From JANXQG01 sp037147235 (lineage in GTDB: Bacteria > Planctomycetota > Planctomycetia > Pirellulales > Thermoguttaceae): 18,316 nucleotides of DNA. Shown piece after piece: positions 1-7,109 of the stretch. The stretch lies in NCBI GenBank assembly GCA_037147235.1, contig JBAWVO010000115.1, positions 1-18,316 of the forward strand, given 5' to 3'. Made by a program: the position numbers and the translations under genes. Each line of letters starts with the position of its first letter. Positions within the stretch are counted from its first letter, which is position 1. Under the pieces are notes generated by a model. It made no database searches and was not told where the DNA came from. It saw only the letters and a list, made by a program, of their open reading frames with translations.

Positions 1-543
1 ACCGGCGGTAACTTCGTTCAATCCAAAAGGACAAACCCAAGCACGGGCAGTATAGATCAAAGTGCTCAGAACATTCTGGCCATTATAATCAGGTCTCGGC
101 CGCACGAGGATTCCGGCCCGGGAAGATTACAAGGGACTGAAGATTTGTCATATTTCGATCGTGTTGTCCAAGAATTTGGTCTAACGGTAAATCATCAAAA
201 TAAAACCGTTCACCGGAGAGGGTATTCCCGCCACACGACCATCGAACGGCCACTCCTCTGGAAACTGTTTCTCGATTTGCTGACTCGCGGGGGCCAAACT
301 GGAGACCTACAGCGTTTGCAAAGGGACTGGGAGAAATTTTCTGCGAACGAAAGCCCGAAACGTGGAACTGTATATTCGGCGATCGATGAGTTGAAGTCAT
401 TCCTGAATGTGGTTAATCTCAATCTTAAAAACAAGCCAAATTGCGGCTGGCAACTCGTGAACTATTCTCATCAGGATCAGGCTCGGGCTCAGGCTCGGGA
501 TCAGGCTCAGAACCAGGCTTGGGCTCAGGCTCGGTCCCGCTGA
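1..543 (+). CDS. Winged-helix-like DNA-binding protein, C-terminal part (partial at left edge)
   Basis: The frame ending in TGA at 541-543 has no stop back to base 1, so this is the 3' end of a gene starting outside the window; at least 180 residues are visible. A TTG at 145 could serve as a start but has no clear ribosome binding site, so a longer gene is preferred. Roughly residues 55-155 of the visible part resemble an OmpR/PhoB-type winged helix: an R-P-L-L-W-K-L-F-L-D-L-L helix, then a G-T-V-Y-S-A-I-D-E-L-K-S-F-L recognition-helix-like stretch, and a final strand ending N-C-G-W-Q-L. The last 23 residues are a low-complexity tail rich in Q, A and R, encoded by a hexanucleotide repeat. An operator-like palindrome pair lies just downstream, so it may be a regulator of the neighbouring genes. 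The fold call is by eye and tentative; the reading frame itself is fairly secure. Confidence 0.55.
   Translation, partial: TGGNFVQSKRTNPSTGSIDQSAQNILAIIIRSRPHEDSGPGRLQGTEDLSYFDRVVQEFGLTVNHQNKTVHRRGYSRHTTIERPLLWKLFLDLLTRGGQTGDLQRLQRDWEKFSANESPKRGTVYSAIDELKSFLNVVNLNLKNKPNCGWQLVNYSHQDQARAQARDQAQNQAWAQARSR
472..537 (+). repeat. Degenerate hexanucleotide tandem repeat (CAGGCT/CGGGCT type)
   Basis: Eleven 6-bp units run from 472 to 537, mostly CAGGCT alternating with CGGGCT, CGGGAT or TGGGCT. Read in the coding frame of the preceding gene they give the repeating dipeptides QA, RA and RD. The repeat ends three bases before the stop codon, so unit gain or loss would change only the length of the C-terminal tail. 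Confidence 0.85.
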
Positions 544-618
544 CACCGATAGCTCTCTTGCGGCAGTTCCGGGAACTTCTTGGGCCGCTAACACGGTGGC
601 TAGCCCGTTTCTTACTCA

Positions 619-667
619 TCGGAAACTAGTTTCCGACTGACCTTCAAGATCGGAAACTAATTTTCTA
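619..667. promoter_or_regulatory. Two operator-like palindromes, 31 bp apart
   Basis: Bases 619-636 read TCGGAAACTAGTTTCCGA, a perfect 18-bp palindrome. A second copy at 650-667 begins with the same ten bases TCGGAAACTA and matches 15 of 18 positions overall. Start-to-start spacing is 31 bp, close to three helical turns, so both face the same side of the DNA. They sit in the gap between the winged-helix-like gene and the DUF1580 gene, where a repressor or activator would bind. The regulator is not known; the upstream winged-helix protein and the DUF1580 protein are both possible. Confidence 0.6.
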
Positions 668-743
668 GGAGACTCGGACTGGATATGCTATTTTGGCTTC
701 GTAGACGTTCACAAAAGTGAGCGAAGGAATGCGAGGTTTAATT

Positions 744-1052
744 ATGCCAATTCTGCTCGACCGAGAAAAAATCCTGAGTTTCCCCCAACTGGCCCGTGCC
801 CTTCCTCGAAGACGCCGGGACCGTCCCGTCCATGTTTCCACGATCCATCGCTGGCGGCATCCGGGCGTCCATGGAGTTCGCTTGGAGGCGATTCGCATCG
901 GGGGGGCCTGGCATACTTCCTGGGAAAAATTCCAGAAATTCTGCGAGGACCTCACGGTCGCTCGTGGATCGCAAGCCACAAACCATACGGCGTCTGACGC
1001 TCCAAAGCAGCAGAATTTGATCCGCCACGAACTCGACGCTGAGGGGTGGTAA
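744..1052 (+). CDS. DUF1580 family protein (helix-turn-helix type)
   Basis: This 102-residue protein fits the DUF1580 family, small proteins known mainly from planctomycetes and often found in genomic islands. Visible hallmarks are the basic A-L-P-R-R-R-R-D-R-P-V-H-V-S-T-I-H-R-W run followed by G-V-R-L-E-A-I-R-I-G-G-A-W-H-T-S. This resembles the helix-turn-helix and wing of MerR/excisionase-type proteins, so DNA binding is likely, but no biochemical role is established. The start at 744 is chosen because GAGG sits about eight bases upstream and the family begins near here; GTG at 717 or ATG at 729 would add 9 or 5 residues. The paired palindromes at 619-667 lie just upstream and may control it. 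It could be the recombination directionality or control factor of an element, which is inference. Confidence 0.75.
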   Translation: MPILLDREKILSFPQLARALPRRRRDRPVHVSTIHRWRHPGVHGVRLEAIRIGGAWHTSWEKFQKFCEDLTVARGSQATNHTASDAPKQQNLIRHELDAEGW

Positions 1053-1073
1053 ACCAAAATTTTATCCCACTAT

Positions 1074-1094
1074 GACCACCACGGGGCGGTGGTC
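1074..1094. other. Short inverted repeat between DUF1580 and the helical-repeat gene
   Basis: GACCACC at 1074-1080 and GGTGGTC at 1088-1094 form a perfect 7-bp stem with a 7-base loop. It lies 22 bases after the DUF1580 stop and 41 bases before the next start. No T-run follows, so it is not a clear intrinsic terminator; it may be an mRNA stability element or a protein site. Confidence 0.3.
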
Positions 1095-1135
1095 ACGGTG
1101 GGCAAGACCTAGCCCCGAAAAAGGATTTTTTTTCT

Positions 1136-2332
1136 ATGAGTTACGAAGGATTGGCCGATGCTTCCCCGCGGAAGCCCGACCACAACACGAAGGCTCGCCC
1201 CGGCCCCGTCAAGCTCGTCCGTGGCGAAACCGACGGGGCCAGTTGCCCCAAGGACAAGGGGCCGCAGATCGACCCCAAGAAGGCGTCGTACGGTTACCTC
1301 TTGAAAGCCATGCTCCAAGCCTGGCGTGACGTGGCCAACTTCTACCTCACCGAGGCGGACGAGGAGGAAAAAAACCAGAAGGAGTTGTGGTGCCAGCATA
1401 CTGCTGCGTTCGTACGCAACGATCCCTCGATGTTGATGGATTTTGCTCCGTTGCTGGACGATGATTTTGACTCCCATTATGCCCTGTCACACCTGCTGAA
1501 GACGTTGGGCGACGACGCGGTCACGGCCGTTCCTCTGCTCATCAACGGACTCATCGAACAGCGTCCGTGGGCTTTGCCCTTCCTTGTTCTGTTGGGGAAG
1601 CAGTGCCCGAGCCAGGTGCTCGCCGCTCTCCAGAAGCTGTGCAAGAACCACCCCAGCCTCTCGCCTACTGTCGGCCTCGTGCTGGCCTGCATCGGCGGAT
1701 TCGGAAAGTTCGACGACGAAGACGCGAACATGAACGAAATCGTGGACGCGGAATTGAAAATGAATTTGCGACGGCAAATTCCAGGCTTTTGGGACGGCCG
1801 ACAAGTGTATTGGAGTTTGTGGATTCAAATAGGTTCTCTGGATGGTAAGGGGGCCGAAGTCACGAAGAACGTGTCTGGCTGGCCGGAGAACGACACGGGA
1901 ATTTGCATGGCCAAGCTGATTGCGATCAGTCTGCTGAGTGGGTCCGGGAGTGCGGTGGCGAAGAGCTTTCAGGAACTCATCGCCGCTGCCGAGCCGCAAA
2001 TGCAGATCGCGTTGATCAACGTCCTGTACTACCTCACCGGCGTGTCGGACAACCTCTGCGGCGAACTGTGCAAGATGCTGAAGTCGCACCAGCCGGAAGC
2101 GATTTGTGCCGCGGCCAATGCTTTGTCGTCTCTCCGGCGGAACAGCGGGGACGCGATAGTCGCCCTCCTCGCAGCCAAGAAGGCACACAGCAGCAAACCT
2201 GACATCAGACGTGCTGTTCAGATGGCGTTGCACCAGCTCGACAGCAATCTGTTCCCCAAGCCCCCCAAGCCGCGGGAAGAGAAGGTGGAGAAGAAGGAAG
2301 TGGAGACGGTGAAGCAGATGGCGGTGGAGTAG
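1136..2332 (+). CDS. Helical-repeat (HEAT/armadillo-like) protein of unknown function
   Basis: The 398-residue product matches no family I can name. Residues 1-50 are charged and probably disordered. About 55-370 is almost all predicted helix, with repeated amphipathic patterns such as A-V-P-L-L-I-N-G-L, A-I-C-A-A-A-N-A-L-S-S-L and I-R-R-A-V-Q-M-A-L-H-Q-L, in the style of HEAT or armadillo repeats, which usually act as protein-binding scaffolds. The last 25 residues are a lysine/glutamate-rich tail. There is no signal peptide or membrane segment, so it is probably cytoplasmic. The ATG at 1136 follows AAGGA and a T-run. After the TAG stop at 2330-2332 the same frame continues for 14 mostly acidic codons to a second TAG at 2375-2377, so the tail may have been shortened by a recent nonsense change. 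A terminator-like hairpin lies 60 bp downstream. Confidence 0.7.
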   Translation: MSYEGLADASPRKPDHNTKARPGPVKLVRGETDGASCPKDKGPQIDPKKASYGYLLKAMLQAWRDVANFYLTEADEEEKNQKELWCQHTAAFVRNDPSMLMDFAPLLDDDFDSHYALSHLLKTLGDDAVTAVPLLINGLIEQRPWALPFLVLLGKQCPSQVLAALQKLCKNHPSLSPTVGLVLACIGGFGKFDDEDANMNEIVDAELKMNLRRQIPGFWDGRQVYWSLWIQIGSLDGKGAEVTKNVSGWPENDTGICMAKLIAISLLSGSGSAVAKSFQELIAAAEPQMQIALINVLYYLTGVSDNLCGELCKMLKSHQPEAICAAANALSSLRRNSGDAIVALLAAKKAHSSKPDIRRAVQMALHQLDSNLFPKPPKPREEKVEKKEVETVKQMAVE

Positions 2333-2390
2333 CCGGGCGACGAGGACGCAGGAAAGGAGGTCGAGGACGAGGAGTAGACGGTTCCGACGT

Positions 2391-2431
2391 GCGGGGGCCG
2401 GGTTGGAACCCGGTCCCCGCCGCCGGTTTTT
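2391..2431 (+). terminator. Strong intrinsic terminator after the helical-repeat gene
   Basis: Bases 2391-2404 pair with 2407-2420 over 14 positions, including one G-T (G-U in RNA) pair, and the turn is very tight. Six bases later a T5 run follows at 2427-2431. It lies 60 bp after the helical-repeat stop codon and points with it, so it most likely ends that transcript. It would also shield the opposing minus-strand gene at 2501-2929 from read-through. Confidence 0.65.
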
Positions 2432-2500
2432 CAAAGTTGTCAACCATCCGCACGCCGCCTCTCAAGCGGCTGCAATACGAAAGGCGTCCATGCCTATACC

Positions 2501-2929
2501 TCAGATTATAACGCACTTCTCCTGGAGCTCAAGGGGCGATCTACACACGCCACTCACTTCGCTGGGCTGCGGTCCACTCGATCTTTCCGTGCGGAACCCG
2601 CCAGCAAGTTGGATCAAGGGCTTGCCGCCGACCACAATGCCGATGGCGACCGGCACCAACTCACCCGGTACGCTGGCGTCGATGCTGCCCTCGCTCACAG
2701 CACGTGGAATATCGCTCACGCTGAACGCCTGCACGGAATCGCCCATGATCCGGCCGATTCCCGCGGCGACGCTGGCCGTCGAAGGCGTCGAGCAGGCCGG
2801 GTGGTCGGTCAAGTCGTTGTCGAGGGTGCGGATACAGATGGTGCCGACCTTGATCTGCACGTTGGCCGCAGCCAGCACGATGTCGAGGCCCTCGGTCAAC
2901 AAACTGGAGCAAAAAACTTCGTTCACCAC
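2501..2929 (-). CDS. Hypothetical protein on the minus strand
   Basis: This frame encodes up to 142 residues of unknown function. It is preferred over the overlapping plus-strand frames because its codons mostly end in G or C across the region, as in the secure genes here, while the plus-strand translations look like antisense shadows. Hydrophobic short strands such as V-Q-I-K-V-G-T-I-C-I-R and V-A-I-G-I-V-V-G-G suggest a compact mainly-beta fold; no signal peptide or clear membrane helix is present. The start is uncertain. The listed GTG codons have no visible ribosome site, and the first 13 codons are less GC-rich at position 3, so initiation nearer 2890 (TTG or GTG around the L-T-E-G-L-D-I-V-L stretch) is possible. 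The gene faces away from the helicase operon and converges with the helical-repeat gene. Confidence 0.5.
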   Translation of the reverse strand: MVNEVFCSSLLTEGLDIVLAAANVQIKVGTICIRTLDNDLTDHPACSTPSTASVAAGIGRIMGDSVQAFSVSDIPRAVSEGSIDASVPGELVPVAIGIVVGGKPLIQLAGGFRTERSSGPQPSEVSGVCRSPLELQEKCVII

Positions 2930-2935
2930 TAACCG

Positions 2936-2963
2936 AAAAAATGGCGGATCATGGTTGATCCGC
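2936..2963 (-). terminator. Hairpin plus T-run on the minus strand upstream of the hypothetical gene
   Basis: GCGGATC at 2944-2950 and GATCCGC at 2957-2963 form a perfect 7-bp stem with a 6-base loop. Read on the minus strand, the stem is followed two bases later by six T residues (A6 at 2936-2941), the pattern of a rho-independent terminator. It lies between the helicase start and the minus-strand hypothetical gene, so it could attenuate that gene or stop antisense transcription coming out of the helicase region. Confidence 0.45.
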
Positions 2964-3007
2964 TTCCTCGTGTAACTATCTTCTAAATCCTTGAAAGGAC
3001 CTCAATT

Positions 3008-4498
3008 ATGTCGAACGGAAATGGCTCGGTCAACCCGAGCGTCGCACAGCCGTCGCAAAATGCGATGGAAACTCAACTGGCCGCCATGCTCCAGCAAGGT
3101 GGACAGGTCGATCAGATTCTTCAGCGGAGCCGATCAACGCTTTGCACAAACGATGAATCCGACCTTTACCGACGAATTGTCAATGACTTGGAATCGGTCC
3201 GCCGGGCATATAGCCATCCCGAAATGAAATTTTCTTGTGGTGTTCCCCCCGTAGTAGCCACACCAAGTTATGTCACTGCTTTGAAGTCTGCTCTTGGGAA
3301 TGGCTCGTTGATCGACCTGTTGTTCGGGTATAGCCTCGCTTCGCACGCTGGGCTTGGGATCTTCGCCGATTCCCTGTATCGGAAGGCTTGGGACGAGTAC
3401 CGTAAGCAACCAACGGCATACCGGAAGGTACTCGCGGAAATAATTCCGCAGGACTTTCTGAGCTGGGCAGCCGAGCAACTTGCGGCGGAAGCCTACCGGA
3501 AGGGAACTAACGCGACGGCTGCCGACGATTGGGACGTATTCAAGGGCATGCTGGACAGCCAGCTTCACCATGGTCTTGTCGGTTTGGGATTGCCCACCGG
3601 GCTACCAAAGCTGGATGCTGCCTTGAATGGACTGAGCGGTCTCGTTCTTGTGGGCGGCGAGCCAGGGGCTGGCAAGACCACCTTTGCTCAATCTATTGTC
3701 GTTGCCGCACTCCAGGGCGACCCCGACTTGACGGCCCTGATCTACTCTCTCGACATCAGTAAACACCTGTGGTTTGAGCGGCTCCTTTGCCAACGGGCGG
3801 GAGTCGATTATCAGACGCTGCACCACCAGCAGAAAAGCGACGAGACCCTCCTTCGCCTCAGCGAAGCGGAAAAGTATCTGCGACAGGAAATCCTGCCGCG
3901 GATGAAGATTATCGAACAGCCGCAGGACAAAGACTGGTTCCATGAACTTCGGGCTTCCTTCAACAAACTCGTGCGGGCCACAGGCAAAGACAAGATCCTC
4001 GTCGTCATCGACCTGTTTCAACGGATGGACGTCTCGACCATCTTGCCCGACGAGTCGGAGCAGAAGTCGCATGGCAAGTTGCTGACCGACATGCAAAAAG
4101 ATGACTTCCGATTGGATGCCATCAAGCAATTCCGCGACTGGTCCCGTAACGAGTCCATGCCTGCCGGGGCCCCCATCGTTGTTATCAGCGAGATTCGCAA
4201 AGGTGACGATTCCAAGCAAGACCTAACCCTGGAGGACATCAAGGGCAATGGCCGCATTGGTTTCGACGCCGATACCGTGCTGCTCATGATGACGCCTAAG
4301 AATTCAGGCGGATCGGTCACCGTGCCAGTGAATCTGCGGATCGCCAAGGCCCGCGACGGGGCGACTCGCACCGACATCAGCTTGATGTTCCACCACACGG
4401 TTTACAAGTTTACGGAGATCGAGCCCTCGTCCAAGAAGGCCAGGGCAACTCGTGCAACTTCGGATGCGAACTCGTTCGATTCGATGGCTGGAACATAA
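3008..4498 (+). CDS. DnaB/RecA-fold helicase-like ATPase
   Basis: The 496-residue protein has the C-terminal ATPase core of replicative DnaB-type helicases. The Walker A motif G-G-E-P-G-A-G-K-T-T spans residues 216-225 with Lys223. The Walker B strand I-L-V-V-I-D-L ends at Asp335. A later block, L-E-D-I-K-G-N-G-R-I-G-F-D-A-D-T-V-L-L-M, corresponds to the DnaB stretch in which a conserved 'D-A-D' precedes a hydrophobic strand. The expected role is ATP-driven unwinding or loading at a replication fork. Residues 1-190 are a helical region I do not recognise and may be a loader- or primase-binding domain. The length is slightly above typical DnaB. The ATG at 3008 follows GAAAGGA at good spacing. 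The next gene starts 14 bp after the stop, so helicase and primase-polymerase are almost certainly co-transcribed. A KaiC/RepA-like ATPase is the main alternative. Confidence 0.8.
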   Translation: MSNGNGSVNPSVAQPSQNAMETQLAAMLQQGGQVDQILQRSRSTLCTNDESDLYRRIVNDLESVRRAYSHPEMKFSCGVPPVVATPSYVTALKSALGNGSLIDLLFGYSLASHAGLGIFADSLYRKAWDEYRKQPTAYRKVLAEIIPQDFLSWAAEQLAAEAYRKGTNATAADDWDVFKGMLDSQLHHGLVGLGLPTGLPKLDAALNGLSGLVLVGGEPGAGKTTFAQSIVVAALQGDPDLTALIYSLDISKHLWFERLLCQRAGVDYQTLHHQQKSDETLLRLSEAEKYLRQEILPRMKIIEQPQDKDWFHELRASFNKLVRATGKDKILVVIDLFQRMDVSTILPDESEQKSHGKLLTDMQKDDFRLDAIKQFRDWSRNESMPAGAPIVVISEIRKGDDSKQDLTLEDIKGNGRIGFDADTVLLMMTPKNSGGSVTVPVNLRIAKARDGATRTDISLMFHHTVYKFTEIEPSSKKARATRATSDANSFDSMAGT

Positions 4499-4512
4499 GT
4501 GGAGACAAAAAG

Positions 4513-6894
4513 ATGCCACATTCTCCGTTTGTGCTTGCCGACAGGGGTCGGATCGAGCAGTTTGGACGAATCAGCAGTCAACGTGGGCTGTTCAACGGCT
4601 ACACGTCATTCGTTGATTCGCAGGGCATTACCTGGGCCGAGAAACGATTCGGGCCGTACTGTCTCGCGGCAACTTGGCTTGGGCCTGGCTGGGTTTTCGA
4701 CGATTACGGCCGGTCTCGCCGAGCGGGAGTGTTCGAGGAGCGTCGCTTGGCCATGGCCTCCGCAGATGCTGCCCGACACGCCGAGGAGCTTGCCGGAGTT
4801 ATTGGACGGATGCACCTTGGACGGCTTGCGGAGCGACTGCTGTGGGTTATTCACCGCAAGGTCCTAGAGCAAAAACGCTCGGTCATCGTCCTCGCCGACT
4901 TTGAAATCGGTAACGGACTGTGGGGCCGCGACCGCAACGCTTGGCCGAATCATTGGCGGCAGAACACCATCGAAATCCTTCAAGGCTTGATCTGGTTGCA
5001 TGTGGCGGAGTACGCCGCGGATGGATCACTGCTGCTTGGAACCCAGTCCGCCTTGCTTACAAACATCGCCGACATGCGGCATACCAGCCCGGAACGCTGC
5101 CCGGATTATTGTCCGGGGCTCGACGGGGCTCGACATCATCATTATCTGGTGAACATCGGTCGTGGTTTCCTTGGCATTCTGGAACGGTTTGCTCAAGGCG
5201 ATGACGAAGCCGGAGAGCGGCTGTACGATTTCCCGATTGGCACGGCGAGGAGCAGCGGGACCACGCTGCGGCGGGTCGGTAAGATCGGCCGCCTGACCTC
5301 GTTGTACCTGCCCGCGAAACTCGGGGACCCGCAGTCCTGCGGCAGCCTCGATGTGGACCAACACCGCGTGCTGCAAATGTTGGTGGGCGAAACGACTCGC
5401 AAAAAACGCAGGGGCCGCCAGAGTTTGTCCGGGCCTCACGTCTTCGTGGGGAATCGCGTCCCTGGCCTCCGTAGCGACACGGAGATCGAGTGCCCGTTAC
5501 TTCCTCAGACAGGAAACTACATCGGTTTCAATGGCAATAAGAAACGCTGGGGCCAAGGCTATCTTACCGGTACATGGGCCGCTAGGGCAGGATTTGCCCG
5601 AGACGCAGGGGCCATGTTCGACACGATAGCCAACATGCCCGCTCAAATCGGCTTGATCATCGCGGGCCTGGAACCCGGCTCGGGCAGTTGGTACGCGTTG
5701 AGCCAGTTGCAGGCAATGTCGGCTTCAGCGTCCGGTCGTCGCACGCTTAGCCGGTTGCATTTGCGGGCATTCACCTCGGCGGACTATATCCCGCAGTGGA
5801 ATTCGTTCTTCCAGTGGCCTGGGCCAATGATCGAGCCGGTCCAGCAAGGCAATCGGGCGTTCGGCCTGCTTGCAGCCCTGCAACGCCACGGCGTTACGAA
5901 ACTAGCCTTGGCAACCGGCATTGGTAAGGACGCATCGCTGGTCAGCAAGATCCTCACCGGAAAGCGTCGTTGCAGCGACGCTTTCATTGCCCAGGCCGAA
6001 GCCTGGATCGCGTCGCTCGATTCGCGGATGCCGTCGGTCGAATCGCCTGTCCCGCAAATTATCCCGACCGGAGATGAGAATGCGTCAGGACTGGCGATGG
6101 CCGCGTACTATCAACAACGCGGCTGGGTGGTAATCCCGCAGGTCAGCGGCGAGAAACGTCCACCGATCAAGTGGAAGCTCTATCAGACGCAGCGGCCCAC
6201 CGACACGGAATTGCAGTCGTGGTGGAACCGCTGGCCAAACGCCGGGGTCGCGTTGATCGCCGGGACGCTCAGCGGCGTGTTCGTCGTCGATGTGGACGGC
6301 ACCGAGGCCCACAATGCTTTGCTCCAGCACTTGGGCACTGAACCGTTGGCCCCCAAGGTACTTTCGGGCAGCCGTCAACCAAACCGCTACCATCTTTTCT
6401 TCCTGTGTCCCACCGGCGTCACAACCAAGGCGAAGGCCACTCCCTGGCACCCGAATTTGGAGTTCCGTGGCAATCGGTCCTTGGCGGTCTTGCCGCCATC
6501 GTTGCACAAATCCGGCAATCGGTACGTCTGGGCACCGGGGCAGTCTCTGGACGACCTGCCCATGCCCGAGCTGCCCGCCGAGATCATCGCCGCGTTGCAG
6601 CCGGTTCCACGGGCATCTTGCCCACGGCCCGAGCCGGTTCCCGGCCTGGCGTCCAATGTGGCCGCCAGCCCCGCCACACGGGACTTCCTCACCGGCCGAT
6701 ACGCCAATAGCTCTGGTTGGAACGATCGGCTGTACCAGGCTGCTTGCGACCTCCACGGCCGCGGAGTGGCCATGGACGAAGCAGAGCCGCTCCTCCTGAC
6801 TGGGGCCCAGCCGTGGGACCTCAGTGAGGCCGAATGTGCCCGCAAGACCATCGCGTCAGCCTTCTCCCAGCCGCGAGAGCCGGGGCAATTCTGA
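4513..6894 (+). CDS. Primase-polymerase (Prim-Pol) protein with a large unknown N-terminal region
   Basis: This 793-residue protein carries a bifunctional primase/polymerase domain of the archaeo-eukaryotic primase superfamily at about 524-690. It begins A-A-Y-Y-Q-Q-R-G-W-V-V-I-P with K-P...W downstream. The metal-binding strand V-V-D-V-D-G has Asp593 and Asp595; the nucleotide-binding strand R-Y-H-L-F-F has His627. The third carboxylate position, usually Asp, appears to be Glu650 in N-L-E-F-R-G. A helix-turn-helix-like segment (A-L-A-T-G-I-G-K-D-A-S-L-V-S-K-I-L) occupies about 455-500, and a helical tail after 690 resembles the C-terminal part of such primases. Residues 1-440 match nothing I know; they contain C-P-D-Y-C and a HHH cluster that might bind metal, and could be an origin-binding or initiator region. 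GGAG precedes the ATG by about nine bases. It follows the helicase by 14 bp, and iteron-like repeats begin two bases after its stop, as in plasmid and element replicons. Confidence 0.8.
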   Translation: MPHSPFVLADRGRIEQFGRISSQRGLFNGYTSFVDSQGITWAEKRFGPYCLAATWLGPGWVFDDYGRSRRAGVFEERRLAMASADAARHAEELAGVIGRMHLGRLAERLLWVIHRKVLEQKRSVIVLADFEIGNGLWGRDRNAWPNHWRQNTIEILQGLIWLHVAEYAADGSLLLGTQSALLTNIADMRHTSPERCPDYCPGLDGARHHHYLVNIGRGFLGILERFAQGDDEAGERLYDFPIGTARSSGTTLRRVGKIGRLTSLYLPAKLGDPQSCGSLDVDQHRVLQMLVGETTRKKRRGRQSLSGPHVFVGNRVPGLRSDTEIECPLLPQTGNYIGFNGNKKRWGQGYLTGTWAARAGFARDAGAMFDTIANMPAQIGLIIAGLEPGSGSWYALSQLQAMSASASGRRTLSRLHLRAFTSADYIPQWNSFFQWPGPMIEPVQQGNRAFGLLAALQRHGVTKLALATGIGKDASLVSKILTGKRRCSDAFIAQAEAWIASLDSRMPSVESPVPQIIPTGDENASGLAMAAYYQQRGWVVIPQVSGEKRPPIKWKLYQTQRPTDTELQSWWNRWPNAGVALIAGTLSGVFVVDVDGTEAHNALLQHLGTEPLAPKVLSGSRQPNRYHLFFLCPTGVTTKAKATPWHPNLEFRGNRSLAVLPPSLHKSGNRYVWAPGQSLDDLPMPELPAEIIAALQPVPRASCPRPEPVPGLASNVAASPATRDFLTGRYANSSGWNDRLYQAACDLHGRGVAMDEAEPLLLTGAQPWDLSEAECARKTIASAFSQPREPGQF

Positions 6895-6895
6895 G

Positions 6896-6979
6896 AAAAA
6901 ATGGACACAAAAATGCTTTCGTACACCAAAAAATGGACACAAAATTGCGCTTGTAGCAAAAAAATGGACACAAAACTGC
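6896..6979 (+). repeat. Three iteron-like direct repeats, 31-32 bp apart
   Basis: The sequence ATGGACACAAAAnTGC occurs at 6901-6916, 6933-6948 and 6964-6979, with only the n position differing (A, T, C). Each copy is preceded by four to six further A residues. Start-to-start distances are 32 and 31 bp, about three helical turns, so bound proteins would line up on one face. The inter-repeat sequences are unrelated, which argues against simple tandem duplication and for conserved protein sites. Confidence 0.8.
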
Positions 6980-7034
6980 TCCCGTCGGAATTACCACATA
7001 GCGTATTTCTCGGGAAAAACGCATGTTTTTGCCC

Positions 7035-7109
7035 CCCACAAAAGCCCACAAAACCCACTAGGGTTTGTGGTGGGCGGGCGGCGTTGGGAACGCCGACGCC
7101 ACAAACCCT
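7035..7109. repeat. Nested inverted repeats with two competing pairings
   Basis: The arm AGGGTTTGTGG at 7060-7070 is perfectly complementary to CCACAAACCCT at 7099-7109. It can instead pair, with one bulged A, to CCACAAAACCC at 7046-7056. Inside the longer pairing is a second hairpin, GGCGTT (7080-7085) with AACGCC (7089-7094). CCCACAAAA is also repeated directly at 7035-7043 and 7045-7053. The two pairings of the shared arm exclude each other. A cruciform, a structured RNA or a replication-control element are possible. Confidence 0.55.

Noticed and set aside
565..577. AGTTCC-G-GGAACT inverted repeat after the first gene
   Set aside because: The loop is only one base and no T-run follows, so neither a terminator nor an operator is well supported.
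2609..2932. 107-codon plus-strand open frame rich in His, Arg and Asp
   Set aside because: This composition is typical of an antisense shadow of the minus-strand gene at 2501-2929.
2403..2975. 190-codon plus-strand open frame
   Set aside because: It lies opposite a minus-strand frame with better third-position GC, has a composition (many T, P, S, M) unlike the neighbouring proteins, and runs across the terminator-like hairpin.
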